Of a stretch of DNA of 64,000 bases, positions 1 through 8,921 are shown piece after piece. Origin of the DNA: Herbiconiux ginsengi (GTDB lineage: Bacteria; Actinomycetota; Actinomycetes; Actinomycetales; Microbacteriaceae); NCBI RefSeq assembly GCF_900107435.1, contig NZ_FNPZ01000007.1, positions 62,001 through 126,000 of the forward strand, in the 5' to 3' direction. Position 1 is the first letter of the stretch, and every line of letters starts with the position of its first letter. Under the pieces are notes generated by a model. The model worked only from the letters and a program-made list of their open reading frames with translations. It had not been told where the DNA came from and made no database searches. A program made the translations under genes and the position numbers.

Positions 1-1
1 G

Positions 2-556
2 GCCGCGTCGGGCAAGGTGCCGAAGGAGCTGCTCACCCGGTGGTCGCTGGCGCTGGAAGACAGTGCGCTCTGGCAGTTCCAGCCCACCGTGGTCAACGGC
101 GCACTCGCGCCCGAGTCGTTCCTGCTGGCCGACGACCAGGTCACCGGCATCATCGGCTGGCAGAACCTGCGCGTCGGCGATCCGGCTCTCGACCTGTTCT
201 GGCTCAACTCGGCCTCGAGCGCCGAGAGCGCCGATCGCGTCTACAGCGCCTACGAGAACGCCGTGTCGAAGCCGGCCGACCGGCAGCTCCGCAAGCGCGC
301 GCGGCTCTATGCCGAGCTCGAGATCGCCCGCTGGTTGCTGCACGGAGTCGACAGCCGCGATGCGTCGATCGTCGCCGACGCCGAGTCGATGCTCGGCAGT
401 CTCAGCTCCACGGTGCAGAGTGACCTGCTCAACCCGCTCTCGACCGACACAGGCCAGATCATGGCCGTCGAAGACGTCGAGGCGATGCTCGATCGCACAC
501 CCCTGCCGGGGCGGTCTTCGACCACCGAACACGCGAATCGCATCGCCGAAGACTAG
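2..556 (+). CDS. Phosphotransferase-like protein, probable pseudokinase (5' end outside window)
   Basis: C-terminal part of an aminoglycoside/macrolide phosphotransferase-fold protein; the reading frame is open from base 2, so the start lies upstream. The fold is recognisable from the segment ending in RVGDPALDL, the usual C-lobe signature of this family. The catalytic signatures are lost. The brenner-type HGDxxxxN motif reads NGALAPES (bases 95-118), so the catalytic Asp, the preceding His and the metal-binding Asn are all replaced, and the second metal Asp (usual IDW) is Gly in IIGW. I infer that it binds a ligand or partner rather than transferring phosphate. It converges on adnB with a gap of only 21 bases, and similar proteins sit beside helicase-nuclease genes in relatives, so a link to DNA repair is possible but untested. 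Confidence 0.7.
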   Translation, partial: AASGKVPKELLTRWSLALEDSALWQFQPTVVNGALAPESFLLADDQVTGIIGWQNLRVGDPALDLFWLNSASSAESADRVYSAYENAVSKPADRQLRKRARLYAELEIARWLLHGVDSRDASIVADAESMLGSLSSTVQSDLLNPLSTDTGQIMAVEDVEAMLDRTPLPGRSSTTEHANRIAED

Positions 557-577
557 CGGTGCGGCGCGCCCTCCCCG

Positions 578-3500
578 CTAGAGCAGGGAGTCGCGGATGA
601 GGGCCACGAGTTCTGCCTCGCTGAACAACCGCTCGGGGCGCACCACCTCGTCGTCGGCCACGAAGTAGAACGCCGCGTCGACCCGCTCGACGTCGATGCC
701 CTTCCACCGCGCGTAGGCCAGACGGTAGAGCGCGAGCTGCAGCTGCTTCAGCTCGAGGTCGGCTTCGTCGGCCGGTGCCTTGCCGGTCTTCCAGTCGACC
801 ACCTGGAACGAATCGCCCTCGGCGAAGATGGCGTCGATCTTGCACACCACCACGCGATCGGCGAGCACGAGATGGATCTCCACCTCGACCTCGACCGGCT
901 GCCGGTCGGCGAATTCGGATGCCTCGAACGTCGCCACCAGCTCCGCGAAACGCCGTTCATCGGCCTGCTCGGGCAACTCGGACGGCTCAGGCGACCCGGC
1001 CGCAGCTTCGCCCGACCCGCCACCGGATTCCACCGCGAACCCGTCGTCGGCCGCATCCGACTCGTCGTCGAAGAGGTCGAGGTTCTCCCCGGACACGAGC
1101 GCGAGATCGATCAGCGAATTGCCGCCCTGCTGCCGGAACCGTTCCTCCACCCAGCTGTGGAACCGCGTGCCGAGCCGCGTGGCCCGGAACGGTCGCTCCG
1201 GCATCGGGCGTTGCAGTGCACGCACCACGGCCTGGGGGTCGGAGACGTAGTCCTTGAAACGGGAGGCCGGGATGCGCACCGGCACGTCGAGCATCCGTTC
1301 GCCGCGCAAAGCGGCCCGCTCGGCGAGCAACAGCTCGATGTCGTGGTCGTAGGGCGTCGACGCCCCCGGGTCGGCTGCCAGAACGGCGGAGGCCGCCGCC
1401 GCCACCCGCGGCCGCCGGGCTCCGAGCGGATCGCGCGGCCACGCCGCCCAGCTCTCCGACTCGGCCAGCGGATTCTCGTCGTGCACCGTGGCTTCCGGAA
1501 GCGCACCCGACGCCACCAGTCCGATCTCGTCGAGCTCGCGGAGGTACTGGCCGGGCCCGCGCAGCTTCTTGACCCCCGTCGTCCAGAACGAGCCCGACAG
1601 CAGAAGATCGGAACGGGCTCGGGTGACCGCGACGTAGATCAGCCGGCGCTGCTCGGCGGCGTAGTGATCGGCATTCGCCGCCTTGAAACACTCCAAGGCC
1701 GGCTTGAACTCGTTCTGGCCCTGGAGACCGCGCCAGGCGAGCGCCGGAAGCTCGGCCGAGTCGCCCCGGAAGTCGAACGGCAGCTCGCCGAACCCCAGCC
1801 AGCCGAGGTTCGACATCGGAGCGCCCGGAAGCTCGCTCTCGACCATCCGCGGGATGGCCACCACATCCCACTCCAGGCCCTTCGACCCGTGGATGGTGAG
1901 GATCTGCACCGTGCCCGGCTCCGGTTCTTCGGTTCGCGGCTCGAGCCGGTCGCGCTTCTCCGCCTCTTCGAGCCACGCCAGGAACTCGCCGAGCCCGGCC
2001 GCCGGATCGAGCGCGAGAAAGGAGTCGAGCTGCTCGGAGAAGGCGTCGAGACTCGCCCGTCCTGACGCGGCATGCGGACTGGCGAGCACCTCGATGTCGA
2101 GCAGCAGCTCCTGTTGCACCAGATCGACGTAGTCGACGAGACCGAGGCCGGCCCGCGTGCGCAGGTAGGCGAATTGGGCGGCGGCCTGACGCAGGCGCGA
2201 GAGGCCGGCCTCGCTGAAACCGGTCACCGCGCCGTGCTCGGCCGACGCGGTGGCGAGGAAGTCGAGGGCGTCGATGATCGAGCGGTCTTCGTCGGCCACC
2301 ACCGATCCGCGCAGCTGCCCCGAGACGCTCGGGTCGAGCTTCTGAAAACGGTGATCGCGCTGCGCGATCCACGACGCCAGGTTCCGGAGGGCCATCAAGT
2401 CTTTGGTGCCGATGCGCCAGCGTGCCCCACCGAGCACCCGCACCAGGTCGGGCCCCGCGGTCGGGTGATAGAGCACCCGCAGGGTCGAGACCAGGTCGGC
2501 GACAGCGGGTTGTCCGAGCAGGCCGCCTATGCCGAGCACGTGATACGGGATGCCCCGCTCATCGAGCGCCGCGGTGAACGGCTCCACCTTCTTCACCGAG
2601 CGGCACAGGAGCGCGGCCGAGCGCCGGCGACCCTCCGCGTCGCGCACGGCCAGCTGCTGTTCGAGCCAGCTCGCCACCTCCCGGGCCTCGTCGCGCACGG
2701 TCTCGGTGAACGAGACCTCGAGGGTGCCGCGCGTCACACCCGGCCTCGGCCCGAGCTGCTCCACGGGCACCCCGGCGGTCGCCGACAACGGCTCGACCAG
2801 GGCGTTCGCCGCGTCGAGCACGAGCCGCGGATTGCGCCAGCTGGTCGACAGGGCGAACGGATGCGCGTTCCCGTCGAAATCGGCGCCGAACCGCGCCAGG
2901 TTGGCTGCGCTCGCGCCGCGCCACCCGTAGATCGACTGGTGCGGGTCGCCGACGGCCATCACGGGATGCGACCGGAACAGCGCGGAGAGCAGCCGCGTCT
3001 GCACCACACTCGTGTCCTGATACTCGTCGAGCAGCACCACGCGATAGCGGTCGCGGTAATCGGCCACCACCCGCGGGGTGCCCTCGACGATCGCCAGGGC
3101 GAGCGCGATCTGGTCGGAGTACTCCACGTAGCCACGGCGCACCTTCTCGGCGGCGTAGGCATCCGCGAGTTCGAGCAAGAGCGGCAAGGTCGCCACGTTC
3201 TCGACCGCCTTGGCGAGTTCGGTCGGCACACCGCGCAACCGCGCCGAGCCGAGCGGGAGCTCGGTGAGCGCGCTGAAACGCTCCGCGTAGCGACTGACCG
3301 CGGCCGACTCCACGACGTTCTCGGCCAGCGCCCGGCTGAGCGCGAGCACGGCCGAGGTCACGACGTCGACCGACTTCTCCACCCGCAGCAGGCGCTGATC
3401 GGCGCTCGACACCACGACCTTGCGCGCGAGCTGCCAGGCCGAGGCCTCGCTCAGCACGGCGGCCTCGCCCTCCCGGCCGATCACCACCGCGTTCTCGCGG

Positions 3501-3991
3501 AAGATGCTGTTCGCGAACGCGTTGTAGGTGGCGATCGAGGGCGTGTCGAAGGGATCGAAGACGAGCTCCGTGAGGTGCGCGTCGGCGAGTTGCTTCAGGC
3601 GGTGCCGGATGCGCTCGGCGAGTTCGCCGGCGGCCTTGCGCGTGAAGGTGAGACCGAGCACCTCGGGCACGCCCACCAGGCCGTTGGCGATCAGCCACAC
3701 CACACGGTTCGCCATGGTCTCGGTCTTGCCGCTGCCGGCGCCGGCCACCACGATGCGCGGGTCCAGCGGCGCCTCGATCACCGCCCGCTGCTGTTCGGTG
3801 GGGCGCGGCAGGCCGAGCCGCTCGGCGATCTCGACGGCGGAGAGGCGGGCGCCCTCGACCGGGCCGAGGGTCGCATCCGCGTCGTCACCGGCTCCACCGT
3901 CGGCTTCGCGGGCGCCGAACGGATGGCGCGGCAGGGCCCCGAAGGCCTCGGGATCGTCGAGGGCCTCGAGATCGAAGAGCGCGTCGGTCAC
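578..3991 (-). CDS. adnB: ATP-dependent DNA helicase-nuclease, AdnB-like subunit
   Basis: UvrD/Rep-type superfamily 1 helicase fused to a C-terminal PD-(D/E)XK (RecB-like) nuclease, 1137 aa, close to mycobacterial AdnB in length. Walker A AGAGSGKT lies at about residues 83-90, motif II DEYQD near 322, GDPHQSIYGWRGA just after it, and motif VI VAVTRAR near 790. The nuclease motif VVDWKTGK lies near 1064. All motor and nuclease signatures look intact. In mycobacteria AdnA and AdnB form a heterodimer that resects double-strand breaks, with AdnB as the main motor. Its ATG overlaps the stop of the upstream adnA by four bases (ATGA), which implies translational coupling and equal subunit supply. 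Assignment as B rather than A rests on gene order and the intact motor. Confidence 0.88.
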   Translation of the reverse strand: MTDALFDLEALDDPEAFGALPRHPFGAREADGGAGDDADATLGPVEGARLSAVEIAERLGLPRPTEQQRAVIEAPLDPRIVVAGAGSGKTETMANRVVWLIANGLVGVPEVLGLTFTRKAAGELAERIRHRLKQLADAHLTELVFDPFDTPSIATYNAFANSIFRENAVVIGREGEAAVLSEASAWQLARKVVVSSADQRLLRVEKSVDVVTSAVLALSRALAENVVESAAVSRYAERFSALTELPLGSARLRGVPTELAKAVENVATLPLLLELADAYAAEKVRRGYVEYSDQIALALAIVEGTPRVVADYRDRYRVVLLDEYQDTSVVQTRLLSALFRSHPVMAVGDPHQSIYGWRGASAANLARFGADFDGNAHPFALSTSWRNPRLVLDAANALVEPLSATAGVPVEQLGPRPGVTRGTLEVSFTETVRDEAREVASWLEQQLAVRDAEGRRRSAALLCRSVKKVEPFTAALDERGIPYHVLGIGGLLGQPAVADLVSTLRVLYHPTAGPDLVRVLGGARWRIGTKDLMALRNLASWIAQRDHRFQKLDPSVSGQLRGSVVADEDRSIIDALDFLATASAEHGAVTGFSEAGLSRLRQAAAQFAYLRTRAGLGLVDYVDLVQQELLLDIEVLASPHAASGRASLDAFSEQLDSFLALDPAAGLGEFLAWLEEAEKRDRLEPRTEEPEPGTVQILTIHGSKGLEWDVVAIPRMVESELPGAPMSNLGWLGFGELPFDFRGDSAELPALAWRGLQGQNEFKPALECFKAANADHYAAEQRRLIYVAVTRARSDLLLSGSFWTTGVKKLRGPGQYLRELDEIGLVASGALPEATVHDENPLAESESWAAWPRDPLGARRPRVAAAASAVLAADPGASTPYDHDIELLLAERAALRGERMLDVPVRIPASRFKDYVSDPQAVVRALQRPMPERPFRATRLGTRFHSWVEERFRQQGGNSLIDLALVSGENLDLFDDESDAADDGFAVESGGGSGEAAAGSPEPSELPEQADERRFAELVATFEASEFADRQPVEVEVEIHLVLADRVVVCKIDAIFAEGDSFQVVDWKTGKAPADEADLELKQLQLALYRLAYARWKGIDVERVDAAFYFVADDEVVRPERLFSEAELVALIRDSLL

Positions 3992-6900
3992 TCGGAGACC
4001 GCCTTGATCAGCTGGATGCGGTAGTCGTAGGAGTTCTGGTGGTCGCGCTCCTCGGGTTCGGCGACGCCCCGGAAGGTGGCGCCGGCCATCCCCTCGGCCA
4101 CCTCTTCGATGCGCCGGGCGATGTCGGCGAGCGCCTCGTCGTCGAGCGGCTCCTGCGCGCGGAGGGTGAAGCGCAGGCCGCGCTCGCCCTTCGCCACGTA
4201 GAGCAGGGCGGCGCCCCCCGCCTCCGTCGCCGCGAGCGACGTCTCGGCCACGTCCATCGCCACGAGCGACTTCGCGGGCGCAGCCTCACCGGCTCCCCCG
4301 GCACCGTCGAAACCCTCGACGGCCCCGGACCGCACCGCGAGCTGATAGCTGGCGAGCTGGGCGTGCCGCGGCAGGTCGGCCTTCGAGGCCGGGTATTTTC
4401 CGGTCTTCAGGTCGATCACGAGCACCCGGCCGTCGGAGCGGCGCTCCACGCGGTCGATCGACCCGTTCACCTGGGCGCGCCCCTGCCGGAAGGCGAAGGG
4501 CGCTTCTGCGCCGAGCAGCTCGTGATCGGCCGCCGCGAAATGACGCAGGTACTCCGACAGCCCGTCGAGCTTGGTGCGCAGTGCACGCTTCTCGCGCTCC
4601 TCGATCCAGGGCGCCTCGAAGCGCAGCTCGCTCCAGCGCTCCTCGGCCGCCCGCCACAGCTCCTCGGTGCTGAGTTCGGCCTCCGGATCGGCCGCCACCT
4701 GCTCCATCACGGAGTGCACGATGGTGCCGATGCCGGCGGCGAGGCCCTTCGACCCGCCGGCCACGTGGTCGATGAACCACACCAGCGGTGACTGCTCGAA
4801 CGCCTCGATGCGCGACGGCGAGACGCGCACCACCGCCTCCTCGTCGTCGGGGTCGACGATCGGCTCCTCGGTCGAGGCGGGCAGCAGGCCGTACCAGTCG
4901 GCGGGATGCGCACCGGGCACCTGCTCCGTGGCCAGGCGGGCGAGGGCCGAGGCGGCCCGTGGGTCCCCTTCCTCCACCAGACGGCGACGCAGGTGCCCGG
5001 TGAGACCGCGCAGGGAGAGCGGATGGCGCGCCGGGCGCACCGGATCGGCGTCGGGCGCCAGGCCGAAGAACGGCGAGGGCTGCTCGTCGTCGTTGGAGAC
5101 GCAGCTCAGCACCGTGAGCTCGCGGGACCGTGAGACGGCGAGTGCGAACATCCGCAACTCGTCGGAGAGCACCTCGGCCCGGGTGTCTTCGAGCGGGGTC
5201 GTCGGGCGGGCGCCACGGTCGCTGTCGCCACTCGCGCCGACCTCCACATGGCCGCCGAGGTCTGCACCTCCGCCTCGGGGTGGGACGTCAGCGGGCAATC
5301 CGCCCCATTCCGCGCCGGCCTCGGCCAGAGCGCTCAGGCGCTGCGCGTGCAGCAACGAGCCGCGCTGGCGGAGGTTCGGCCAGACCGACTCCTGCAGACC
5401 CGCGACCACCACGACCGCGACGTCGACGCCCACCGCACCCGTGGGCGTAGTGACCAGCACCGAGCCGCTGCGCGAGCGCGGCGACAAGGTGTCTTCGGGT
5501 ACTTCGGCCGTGAGGAACTCGTCGATGAAGAGTTCGGCCGGGCGTTCGGGCTCTCGCTCGACCGAGCGCTTCGCCGCGGTGAACAGGGCGACCGCGCCGT
5601 CGAGGTTGCGGTTCGCCTCGTCGGAGACGATGCCCGACCCCGCGGCGAGCTCGCCCCAGCGCTTGGCGAGGCCGGTGCGCTGCCAGAGCTCCCAGAGCAG
5701 TTCTTCGATCGTCGCACCGCGCCGGTGGCTCTCGGCGAGCTTCGCGAGGGTGGTGCCGAGCGCCGCCACCCGACGGGCCGGCGCGGAGTCGATGGTGACC
5801 AGCGCACCGGGCGTCAGCACGGCCTCGCGCAGGAGCTCGTCGGCGTGGCGTGCGCCGCCACCGGCCAGCTCGTCGTGCCGGAGGGCGAGCCGCAGGCGGC
5901 GCAGGCCCACCGCATCCACGCCGCAGAGCGGACCGAGAATCACCGAGGTCACCGTCTCGGGGGTCAGCTCGGCCGCCCCGATCGCGATCGCGAGTCCTTC
6001 GACGAGATGGCGCGCCGCGTAGTCGTCGCGGAGCGCCTGCACGGCCGAGAGTGTTCGCGTGGGCACCTCGGCCAAGGCGAGGCCCCGGGCGATGGCGGGC
6101 ACCAGGGCGCCCGAGCGCACGACGACCGCCATCCGCGACCAGTCGGTGTCGTGCAGCAGGAAGCGCTCCCGCAGGATGTGCGCGATCGTGGCGATCTCCG
6201 CCGCCCGCGAATCCGCCTGCACGGTGAGCACGCGCCCGCCCGCGCCCGCCTCGCCCACGACCACATCACGCGTGTCACGCTGCGATCCTGCCGCCGCCGT
6301 GCCGATCCGCTCCGTCACCCGCCGCGTGAACACCCGCAGCGCCCCGGTCTGCCGGTAGGAGGTGCGCAGCACGACCGGCGACGCCGTCGGGACGCCGAGG
6401 GCGCGGGACAACTGACCGAGCGCCCGCACGTCCGATCCGCGGAAACCGGCGGTCGCGGCATCCGGGTCTCCGAACGCCACCACGGCGGCCCCCTGGCGCG
6501 CCAGCTCGCGCACGAGGTTCACGGCCCCCACCGCGAGGTCGTGGAAATCGTCGACCACCACGAGCCGCACGCCGGAGAGTGCGCCCGAGCTGCGCACGAT
6601 CCGCCGCCCCTCGGCCAGCAGTTCGGCGGAGTCGAGCCGAGCAGCCTCGAAGCCTTCGACCGTCGCGTGGTAGTCGCGCAAGAATGCCGATGCGGCCACC
6701 CACTCCGGCACCTCATGGCGCAGGCCGAGCTCGCGCAGCGCCGCCGCCGAGACACCGTTCTCGGTAGCGCGCATCATCAGCTCGCGCAGCTCGGTGCGGA
6801 ACGCGCGCAATCGCCGCACCTCCGGCGGCAGGTGCTCAGGCCAGTCGACCGCGGCCCGCCCCGCCGATGCGTCTTCGAGGGCACCCTCGAGCAGTTCGGC

Positions 6901-7293
6901 GATGATTCTGTCTTGCTCCGCCCCCGTCAGCAACGCGACCGGGCGACCGGATGCGGCGGAGTTCCGGCGCACCAGTTCGAACGCGGCCGACGTGGGCGTG
7001 CGCGCGAGCGGCCCGTTGCTCGGCACTCCGAGGCGCAGCGCCACCCGATCGCGCAGCCGCGTGGCGCTCTGCCGCGTGGGCGCCAGCACGAGAACGCTCT
7101 CGGGGGCGAACCCGCAGCGCTGAACGCGGTCGGCCACCAATTCGAGCAGGGTGACCGTCTTACCGCTGCCGGGCGCACCGATCACGGCGAAGGAGGCGTC
7201 GGCCGGCCGTTCGAGCACGGACCGCTGCACGGGGTCGAGTTCGATGGCGGCACCTTCTTTCACGGCCCCCACGCTAGCGGCCTCCTCCGACAT
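3988..7293 (-). CDS. adnA: Helicase-nuclease, AdnA-like subunit
   Basis: First gene of the adnAB pair, 1101 aa. It has Walker A GAPGSGKT at residues 39-46 and a C-terminal PD-(D/E)XK nuclease domain with VIDLKTGK near residue 961. The helicase part is worn: motif II reads VVDDFHDL instead of DExxD (Asp replaces the catalytic Glu), the following motif is GDPDAATAGFRG with the usual Gln missing, and motif VI is VSRSR rather than VTRAR. This fits a heterodimer in which subunit A mainly contributes its nuclease while subunit B drives translocation. The ATG at 7293 is preceded by a GGGAGG ribosome site at suitable spacing. It is transcribed away from the DUF3107 gene across a 133-base divergent spacer. 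Confidence 0.86.
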   Translation of the reverse strand: MSEEAASVGAVKEGAAIELDPVQRSVLERPADASFAVIGAPGSGKTVTLLELVADRVQRCGFAPESVLVLAPTRQSATRLRDRVALRLGVPSNGPLARTPTSAAFELVRRNSAASGRPVALLTGAEQDRIIAELLEGALEDASAGRAAVDWPEHLPPEVRRLRAFRTELRELMMRATENGVSAAALRELGLRHEVPEWVAASAFLRDYHATVEGFEAARLDSAELLAEGRRIVRSSGALSGVRLVVVDDFHDLAVGAVNLVRELARQGAAVVAFGDPDAATAGFRGSDVRALGQLSRALGVPTASPVVLRTSYRQTGALRVFTRRVTERIGTAAAGSQRDTRDVVVGEAGAGGRVLTVQADSRAAEIATIAHILRERFLLHDTDWSRMAVVVRSGALVPAIARGLALAEVPTRTLSAVQALRDDYAARHLVEGLAIAIGAAELTPETVTSVILGPLCGVDAVGLRRLRLALRHDELAGGGARHADELLREAVLTPGALVTIDSAPARRVAALGTTLAKLAESHRRGATIEELLWELWQRTGLAKRWGELAAGSGIVSDEANRNLDGAVALFTAAKRSVEREPERPAELFIDEFLTAEVPEDTLSPRSRSGSVLVTTPTGAVGVDVAVVVVAGLQESVWPNLRQRGSLLHAQRLSALAEAGAEWGGLPADVPPRGGGADLGGHVEVGASGDSDRGARPTTPLEDTRAEVLSDELRMFALAVSRSRELTVLSCVSNDDEQPSPFFGLAPDADPVRPARHPLSLRGLTGHLRRRLVEEGDPRAASALARLATEQVPGAHPADWYGLLPASTEEPIVDPDDEEAVVRVSPSRIEAFEQSPLVWFIDHVAGGSKGLAAGIGTIVHSVMEQVAADPEAELSTEELWRAAEERWSELRFEAPWIEEREKRALRTKLDGLSEYLRHFAAADHELLGAEAPFAFRQGRAQVNGSIDRVERRSDGRVLVIDLKTGKYPASKADLPRHAQLASYQLAVRSGAVEGFDGAGGAGEAAPAKSLVAMDVAETSLAATEAGGAALLYVAKGERGLRFTLRAQEPLDDEALADIARRIEEVAEGMAGATFRGVAEPEERDHQNSYDYRIQLIKAVSE

Positions 7294-7426
7294 CGGACGC
7301 CTCCCCGACGGCTGTTCGCTCTGGGCTGCTGCCCGACCCTCGCGGATCGGCCGGATGCGCCGGAGCGGTGCCGTAATCTGGGCAGGTGGTCGTCAATCCG
7401 ATCACGTGACGTGAAAGGCACACCAG

Positions 7427-7651
7427 ATGGACATCCGAATCGGTATCGCTAACTCGCCCCGTGAGCTCAACTTCGAGTCGAGCCAGACTCCCGCTGAGAT
7501 CGAGCAGGCCATCGCGGCGGCGCTCGGCGGCGGCGGCACGCACGTCTCGCTCAGCGACAACAAGGGCAAGGTCTACCTCGTGCCCGTCGCCTCGCTCTCC
7601 TACGTCGAGATCGGCAGCGAAGAGTCGCGCCGCGTCGGCTTCGTCGGCTAA
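7427..7651 (+). CDS. DUF3107 family protein
   Basis: Small soluble protein of 74 aa belonging to the actinobacterial DUF3107 family (M. tuberculosis TB9.4 type). It starts MDIRIGIANSPRELN and contains the family segment HVSLSDNKGKVYLVP. Function is unknown. Its place between the adnAB pair and the RhlE-type helicase follows the gene order seen around Rv3202c-Rv3211, which supports the family call. A GAAAGG-like ribosome site precedes the ATG. Confidence 0.85.
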   Translation: MDIRIGIANSPRELNFESSQTPAEIEQAIAAALGGGGTHVSLSDNKGKVYLVPVASLSYVEIGSEESRRVGFVG

Positions 7652-7661
7652 CGTCCCCAGT

Positions 7662-7970
7662 ATGGAACTGCTGTTCATCACCCTCGGCGGAGTGATCCTC
7701 GGTCTCGGCGCCCGTTACTTCCTGCCGAACCGCGATCGCCACGGCGTCGTGCTCGTGCCCGCCATCGGCGCCGTCGTCTCGGCGGTCGTCTGGGTGGGCC
7801 TCACCTGGCTCGGCTGGGCGTGGGACGGCGGGTGGATCTGGGCGGTCACGCTGGTCGTCACCGCGGCCGTCGTGGTGATCGCCGACCTGCTCATCGGGCG
7901 CACGCGCAAGCAGCACGACCAGCGTCGGCTCGAAGCGCTGCTGTCGCGGCACATCCCGGTCGCGGGCTGA
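7662..7970 (+). CDS. Small integral membrane protein
   Basis: Protein of 102 aa beginning MELLFITLGGVILG, 10 bases after the DUF3107 stop, so the two are probably cotranscribed. I see three hydrophobic segments (about residues 2-20, 30-52 and 58-78) followed by a charged tail with RTRKQHDQRR. This is the only start codon in the frame compatible with the upstream gene. I do not recognise a named family; actinobacteria commonly carry such a short membrane protein at this place. Confidence 0.75.
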   Translation: MELLFITLGGVILGLGARYFLPNRDRHGVVLVPAIGAVVSAVVWVGLTWLGWAWDGGWIWAVTLVVTAAVVVIADLLIGRTRKQHDQRRLEALLSRHIPVAG

Positions 7971-7991
7971 CCCGCAGGTTGTCGGCGCGGC

Positions 7992-8708
7992 TCAGGCGGT
8001 CAGCCCGAGCTTGTCCATGCGTCGCGTGTGGGCGGCGATCATCTCGGTGAACACCGGCTCGATCCGTTGTTCGTCCGACTCCGGGTTGCCCGTGAGGTGG
8101 ATCGCGGATCGCGCGACGAGCAAGGTGTCGCCCACCACCCGGCGACCCCACATGGCCAGTCGTGATCCGAGCACCGGATCGGCGGTGATCGCCTCCGAGA
8201 GCACGTCGACGATCGCCCGGCGGCCGGTCTCGGCGTCGAGGATCGCGATGCAGCGCGGACCGATGTCACCCGGCAGCCCGGCGGCCAGCAGCGAGAAGAA
8301 GTCGTCGAGGATGCCGGCCGTGAGGTAGACGCTCGCGAGCTGCTCGTACCAGTCCGATCCCTTCACCAGGGCGCGATACCGATCGATCCCCACCGTGAAC
8401 GGGGCCATCACCTCCGCCGGGGTGTCGACCCGGCGGCGGATCTCCGCGACCAGCCGCTCGTGCTTGTCGAGCGCCTGGCTCGCGGCCGGGGCGAGAACCT
8501 GCTTGGCGGCCACCGTGGGAGCCGCCGCGATCGCATCCGAGACCTCTTCGAACACCGCGAGCTGCACGTAGGCGGCCTGCCCCAGGTAGGGCAGCACCTC
8601 GGGAGTCAGCTCGGCCAGATTCACCTTGGGATAGGTCGACGTGTCGACCCTCGGCTTCAACCGCGGGATGTCGATGCGCACCTTCGGGCGGCGGAGGAAT
8701 CCGAACAC
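7992..8708 (-). CDS. Ferritin-like fold protein (Rv3210c-type)
   Basis: Mostly helical protein of 238 aa that resembles the ferritin-like-fold proteins found beside rhlE in actinobacteria. I chose GTG 8708 (MFGFLRRPKVRID) because an AGGA-containing ribosome site lies just upstream; a longer start at 8732 is possible. Conserved features are the tract PYLGQAAYVQLAVFEE near residue 50 and the Asp/Glu-rich middle (ILDDFFSLLA). I do not see a full set of ExxH di-iron ligands, so metal binding is not assured. It is convergent with the small membrane protein gene and divergent from the helicase. Confidence 0.7.
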   Translation of the reverse strand: MFGFLRRPKVRIDIPRLKPRVDTSTYPKVNLAELTPEVLPYLGQAAYVQLAVFEEVSDAIAAAPTVAAKQVLAPAASQALDKHERLVAEIRRRVDTPAEVMAPFTVGIDRYRALVKGSDWYEQLASVYLTAGILDDFFSLLAAGLPGDIGPRCIAILDAETGRRAIVDVLSEAITADPVLGSRLAMWGRRVVGDTLLVARSAIHLTGNPESDEQRIEPVFTEMIAAHTRRMDKLGLTA

Positions 8709-8921
8709 GACGCCAATCCTATCGGGGCGCACCGGCGCGCTTTTCGCGCGTCGCGAGCCGTTTCGCCGCCCTCACCCCACCGGTCGACTAAACTCGTGCC
8801 GGGCCCTGACGAAACTCGGGGCAATCGCCGCCGCCCGACGCCATCGTCGGTTGTCGCCGCGCACGTCTCGCGCAGCACCGATCTCACCACCGGCGGCCTC
8901 GCATCCACGACAGGTATCCAA

